Source: an uncultured Porphyromonas sp.
GTDB lineage: Bacteria; Bacteroidota; Bacteroidia; Bacteroidales; Porphyromonadaceae
Length of the DNA stretch: 7,177 nt
Assembly (NCBI GenBank): GCA_945875135.1
Contig: CAMCJO010000112.1
Coordinates: 1-7,177, forward strand
Direction: 5' to 3'
Position numbers and translations under genes: made by a program. The notes beneath the pieces were generated by a model, which was given only the letters and a program-made list of their open reading frames with translations, searched no databases and was not told the origin of the DNA. Positions within the stretch are counted from its first letter, which is position 1. Each line of letters opens with the position of its first letter. Below, piece after piece: positions 4,098-7,177 of the stretch.

Positions 4098-6935
4098 ATG
4101 AATCTAAAGCGAATGCTGTCTATGACTGTGGTCCTCCTGACCTTGCTGCTACCTCGTGTAGCCTTTGCTCAGGACTTGAGTCAACCACTACCCATAGACC
4201 CACAAGTCCGTACGGGCAAGCTCGACAACGGACTGACTTACTTCATCCGTCACAACGAGCAGCCGAAGAATCGTGCTGAGTTTTACATCGCACAGCGCGT
4301 CGGCTCTATCCTCGAGGAGGAGAATCAGCGCGGTCTAGCTCACTTCCTAGAGCACATGTGCTTCAATGGAACGAAGAACTTCCCCGACAAGACGCTTATC
4401 AGCTACCTTGAGTCAAATGGTATGCGCTTCGGCTACAACCTCAACGCCTACACGGGTATCGATGAGACAGTCTACACCCTTATGGAGGCTCCTACAGAGC
4501 GTCAGGGCTTCATCGATAGCTGCCTACTCATCCTGCACGACTGGAGTGGCTTCGTCACACTAGCCGATGAGGAGATAGACAAGGAGCGTGGCGTCATCAC
4601 CGAGGAGTGGCGCTCCCGTGACAATGCACAGATGCGTATGCTCAATACGGCACTCCCCAAGATCTACCCCAACAACCGCTACGGCGTACGCATGCCTATC
4701 GGTCTGATGAGCGTAGTCAACGGCTTTAAGTACAACGAGCTACGCGACTACTACCACAAGTGGTATCGTCCCGACCTACAGGCTATCATCGTGGTTGGTG
4801 ATGTCGATGTAGACTATGTGGAGAAGAAGATCAAGGAGATGTTTGCCGACATACCTGCACCAGTCAATGCCGCAGAGCGTGTCTACTTCCCCGTAGAGGA
4901 CAATGATGAGCCACTCGTAGCTATCGAAAAGGACAAGGAGGCTACCAGCACCGATCTGATGGTTATGTTCAAGACAGATGCTATGCCCGTCGAGATGACC
5001 CGCACCATCGCTGGTGTCATGAAGACCTACCTATATGGCATCACAAACCGCATCCTCGATGAGCGCTTTACAGATCTCATGCACAAGCCTAACCCCGCTT
5101 TCATCAGTGTGAGTGGCTATCTGAGCAACTACTTCCTCGCTCAGACCAAGGATGCTCTGACCTTTAATGCTACGGCACGTGAGGGCGAGCTAGACACAGC
5201 TCTCAAGGCACTGATGGCAGAGATTGAGCGTGTACGCCAGTACGGCTTTACGCAGGGTGAGTATGAGCGTGCACGCACGGATCTACTCAAGGGCTATGAG
5301 AACAGCTACAACGAGCGTGAGACTCGCAAGAATAGCTCTTATGCTAACGAGTACAAGGACTACTTCACCACGGGTGGATACATCCCTGGCATCGAGATGG
5401 AGAAGGCTTTGATGGAGCAGGTCGCTGCAAACATACCTCTAGAGGTAGTCAACCAGATGGTACAGTCTATCATCGGTGACAAGAACATGGTACTTATGCT
5501 CATGGCTCCCGACAAGGCAGGGCTCGTACTACCTACCGAGGCTGAGCTAGTCGCTAAGGTCAACGAGTACCGCAAGCTACCCGTAGAGCCTATCAAGGAC
5601 GCTGTCTCTGATATGAAGCTGATGGACAAGGATCCCAAGGCTGGCAAGGTAACCAAGCGTGAGGACAACCTCAAGTTTGGTACCACTCGCCTCACACTGA
5701 GCAATGGTATGGTAGTTTACCTCAAAACGACCGACTACAAGAAGAATCAGCTCTCACTCACAGCTATCGCTCCTGGTGGCACCAATGTTTACCTCAAGAA
5801 CGCTAAGGATCTGCCCAACATCAAGAACCTCAGCAGCGTCGTCGCACTGGGCGGTGTAGGCAAGTTTGACAATCCTACCCTCTCTAAGGCACTCACAGGT
5901 CGTAGCGTCTCAGCTTCTGGCTCTATGGGTGGTACACGTACCTACTTTAGCGGTTCGTCTACGCTCGAGGATATGGAGACTTTCTTCCAGCTCCTCTACC
6001 TCCGCATGACGCAGCCTAGACAGGATGCTGACGCTTTTGCCAACTGGCGCACCAACACGATCGAGCAGATCAAGAATATGGAGTCTAATCCTATGGTTTC
6101 ATTCCAGGACTCGCTCATCTATGCGCTATACAATAACAACCCTCAGCTGAGGCGCGCTACTGTTGCTGACATAGAGGCCGTCAACTACGACCGTGTGATG
6201 CAGATCTGGAAGGAGCGCATCGCTGACCTCGGTGACCTACAGCTATACTTCATTGGTAATGTAACTCCCGAGCAGCTGATCCCCTACCTAGAGAAGTATG
6301 TAGCCTCTGTACCTACTAAGGGCGGTAAGCACGACATGTGCAAGGAGCTAGTACCAGCAGTACGTCAGTCATCTATGCACATCGACTTCAAGAAGGAGCT
6401 CGCTACTCCTATGGCTATGGTTCTAGCAATTTACACTGGCAAGCTACCCTACACGCTCCACAACGAGCTAGCTATGGAGGTGCTCGGAGCTGTCATGGAT
6501 CAGGTATACACAGCAACCATCCGTGAGGACGAAGGTGGCACATACGGTGTCAGCTCAGACGGATCTATCAACGACAATCCTGAGGGCGAGACGACCTTCC
6601 AGATCTTCTACCAGACAGACCCTGAGAAGGTAGACAAGCTCAACAAGATCCTCTACGCTGAACTCGACAAGGTGGCTAAGAATGGTCCCGAGAAGGAGAT
6701 GTTTGACAAGACTATCCTCAACATGAAGAAGGACTATGCTGAGAACCTTAAGAAGAACGGCTACTGGCTCAGCCACATGATCGACTTCTTCTTCGAGGGT
6801 CGTGACTTCCAAACTGACTACGAGAAGACGCTCAACGGCATCACGCCTGCAGACGTACAGCGTATCGCTCAGGATCTCCTCAAGCAGGACAACCACATCG
6901 AGGTGATCATACGTCACGCTGAGGGCGCTAAGTAA
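4098..6935 (+). CDS. Periplasmic M16 family zinc metallopeptidase, PqqL-like
   Basis: Exported zinc protease of the insulinase/pitrilysin family (M16), predicted to degrade peptides in the periplasm. The 945-residue product has a signal peptide (1-24, core VVLLTLLLP, cleavage after AFA before QDLS). The N-terminal catalytic domain carries the inverted zinc motif HFLEH: His82 and His86 bind zinc and Glu85 is the catalytic base. The third ligand is probably Glu163 in DKERGVI, 77 residues after His86 as in pitrilysin. Further M16 domains follow at roughly 225-480, 525-725 and 725-940; the last contains REDEGGTYGVS at 809-819, the conserved Arg/Tyr substrate-contact motif (Arg809, Tyr816). Both halves of the clamshell are therefore present, in a length close to E. 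coli PqqL. The frame is open back to a GTG at 4026, but those 24 codons place hydrophilic residues before the signal peptide and cover the leader hairpin, so the ATG at 4098 is preferred. No Shine-Dalgarno is visible. Substrate is unknown; the barrel gene upstream is separated by a terminator and need not be related. Confidence 0.95.
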   Translation: MNLKRMLSMTVVLLTLLLPRVAFAQDLSQPLPIDPQVRTGKLDNGLTYFIRHNEQPKNRAEFYIAQRVGSILEEENQRGLAHFLEHMCFNGTKNFPDKTLISYLESNGMRFGYNLNAYTGIDETVYTLMEAPTERQGFIDSCLLILHDWSGFVTLADEEIDKERGVITEEWRSRDNAQMRMLNTALPKIYPNNRYGVRMPIGLMSVVNGFKYNELRDYYHKWYRPDLQAIIVVGDVDVDYVEKKIKEMFADIPAPVNAAERVYFPVEDNDEPLVAIEKDKEATSTDLMVMFKTDAMPVEMTRTIAGVMKTYLYGITNRILDERFTDLMHKPNPAFISVSGYLSNYFLAQTKDALTFNATAREGELDTALKALMAEIERVRQYGFTQGEYERARTDLLKGYENSYNERETRKNSSYANEYKDYFTTGGYIPGIEMEKALMEQVAANIPLEVVNQMVQSIIGDKNMVLMLMAPDKAGLVLPTEAELVAKVNEYRKLPVEPIKDAVSDMKLMDKDPKAGKVTKREDNLKFGTTRLTLSNGMVVYLKTTDYKKNQLSLTAIAPGGTNVYLKNAKDLPNIKNLSSVVALGGVGKFDNPTLSKALTGRSVSASGSMGGTRTYFSGSSTLEDMETFFQLLYLRMTQPRQDADAFANWRTNTIEQIKNMESNPMVSFQDSLIYALYNNNPQLRRATVADIEAVNYDRVMQIWKERIADLGDLQLYFIGNVTPEQLIPYLEKYVASVPTKGGKHDMCKELVPAVRQSSMHIDFKKELATPMAMVLAIYTGKLPYTLHNELAMEVLGAVMDQVYTATIREDEGGTYGVSSDGSINDNPEGETTFQIFYQTDPEKVDKLNKILYAELDKVAKNGPEKEMFDKTILNMKKDYAENLKKNGYWLSHMIDFFFEGRDFQTDYEKTLNGITPADVQRIAQDLLKQDNHIEVIIRHAEGAK

Positions 6936-6946
6936 ATAACCCTAGC

Positions 6947-6982
6947 AGCTATACGGAGCTGTGCACAGCTCTGTAAGTAGCT
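6947..6982 (+). other. Long hairpin with perfect 16-base palindromic core, just after the M16 gene
   Basis: The core GAGCTGTGCACAGCTC at 6956-6971 is a perfect palindrome. As RNA, 6952-6961 pairs with 6966-6975 (one G-U) around a TGCA loop. After a two-base bulge (6976-6977) AGCTA at 6947-6951 pairs with TAGCT at 6978-6982, giving about 15 pairs. It begins 12 bases after the TAA. No T-run follows, so it may stabilise the 3' end, act in termination without a T tract, or be a DNA-binding palindrome. Confidence 0.55.
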
Positions 6983-6996
6983 AGCATACTAACTAC

Positions 6997-7043
6997 GAGA
7001 GCGAGTAACTCTAGAGATTTAACCCTCTGAGTTGCTCGCTCTC
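6997..7043. terminator. Strong 15-19 bp hairpin, possible (bidirectional) terminator without T-run
   Basis: GAGAGCGAGTAACTC at 6997-7011 is complementary to GAGTTGCTCGCTCTC at 7029-7043 over 15 bases, with a single T-G wobble. After a one-base bulge (7012), AGAG at 7013-7016 pairs with CTCT at 7025-7028, leaving an eight-base AT-rich loop. This is the strongest hairpin in the window. Neither side has a clear T-run in its direction of transcription, so classic intrinsic termination is uncertain. It lies between the M16 gene and the repeat-like right edge. Confidence 0.5.
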
Positions 7044-7077
7044 ACTATGCTTGGCAAGCTCTAGATAGACCGCTATG

Positions 7078-7177
7078 GAGACTGTTGCATAAAGGCGAAT
7101 CGCTGTGTTGCTTTCGGGATTTGGCTTCGGTCACATACGGATGTATGCTCCCTTCAGACCTCACCCTCAGCGCCTTG
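7078..7177. repeat. Putative end of an interspersed non-coding repeat, cut by the window edge
   Basis: From GGAGACTGTTGCA onward the sequence has no plus-strand gene. It does contain nested complementary segments: AAGGCG (7092-7097) with CGCCTT (7171-7176), CGCTG (7101-7105) with CAGCG (7168-7172), and an inner CATAC-GGAT-GTATG hairpin (7134-7147). Such long-range symmetry around a central hairpin is what one expects of a palindromic or MITE-like element, and the pattern is similar to intergenic repeats I recall from Porphyromonas genomes; that recollection is not a database result. Alternatively, a minus-strand frame is open from the right edge (7176) to a TAG at 7045 (43 codons, basic and Ser-rich). 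It could be the tail of a gene but looks like no family I know. Confidence 0.4.

Noticed and set aside
5360..5704. 114-codon minus-strand frame inside the M16 gene
   Set aside because: Antisense shadow of a well-supported coding region; Ser/Leu-rich and without promoter or domain.
6555..6917. 120-codon minus-strand frame inside the M16 gene
   Set aside because: Val/Leu/Glu-rich antisense shadow of the Lys/Asp-rich C-terminal domain, which is conserved on the plus strand.
1..7177. Possible enrichment of the tetranucleotide CTAG
   Set aside because: A rough count by eye gives about 40 copies against about 28 expected by chance, so it is not avoided as in enterobacteria, but the excess is modest and spread evenly.
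1..7177. CRISPR array, tRNA, transposase or defence system
   Set aside because: No regularly spaced repeats, no cloverleaf-like segment and no protein motifs of these kinds were found on either strand.

Overview
The window looks like chromosomal DNA from a Bacteroidota bacterium, most likely a Porphyromonas-type member of the Bacteroidales. The support is: several exact copies of the Bacteroidota sigma-70 -7 box TAnnTTTG upstream of genes, A/T-rich leaders without Shine-Dalgarno sequences, roughly balanced base composition, and typical Bacteroidales products (AroQ next to a COMT-like methyltransferase, an exported TPR protein, a small outer-membrane barrel ending in Phe, a PqqL-like M16 protease). 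The genus assignment is an inference; no rRNA or other marker gene is present.

Layout. Positions 24-1171 hold a two-gene plus-strand unit: aroQ (type II 3-dehydroquinate dehydratase, shikimate pathway), then a class I SAM-dependent O-methyltransferase 20 bases later. The methyltransferase stop codon overlaps by 4 bases the stop of a convergent minus-strand gene (1803-1168). That gene encodes a four-helix membrane protein with a coiled coil and an Ala/Pro-rich tail; it resembles the sensor half of a LytS-type histidine kinase without the kinase. A short divergent regulatory region (about 1804-1923) carries a TAnnTTTG box on each strand. From there runs a signal-anchored TPR protein (1924-3108). 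A separate promoter at about 3141-3174 drives a predicted outer-membrane beta-barrel protein (3204-3827), which ends at a good intrinsic terminator (3846-3884).

A further promoter box at 3941 starts a leader of roughly 140 bases in front of a complete, apparently active M16 zinc metallopeptidase of 945 residues with a signal peptide (4098-6935). After its stop come two strong hairpins in tandem (6947-6982 and 6997-7043). From about 7078 to the window edge lies a stretch that looks like one end of an interspersed non-coding repeat, cut by the window boundary.

The window is mostly ordinary housekeeping and cell-envelope content. The first two genes probably form an operon. The TPR protein, barrel and protease are all predicted to be exported but have their own transcription signals, so a shared pathway is not shown. 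No CRISPR array, tRNA, rRNA, transposase, phage gene or obvious defence system is visible. The items most worth following up are the kinase-less sensor-like protein, the tandem hairpins after the protease and the putative repeat at the right edge.
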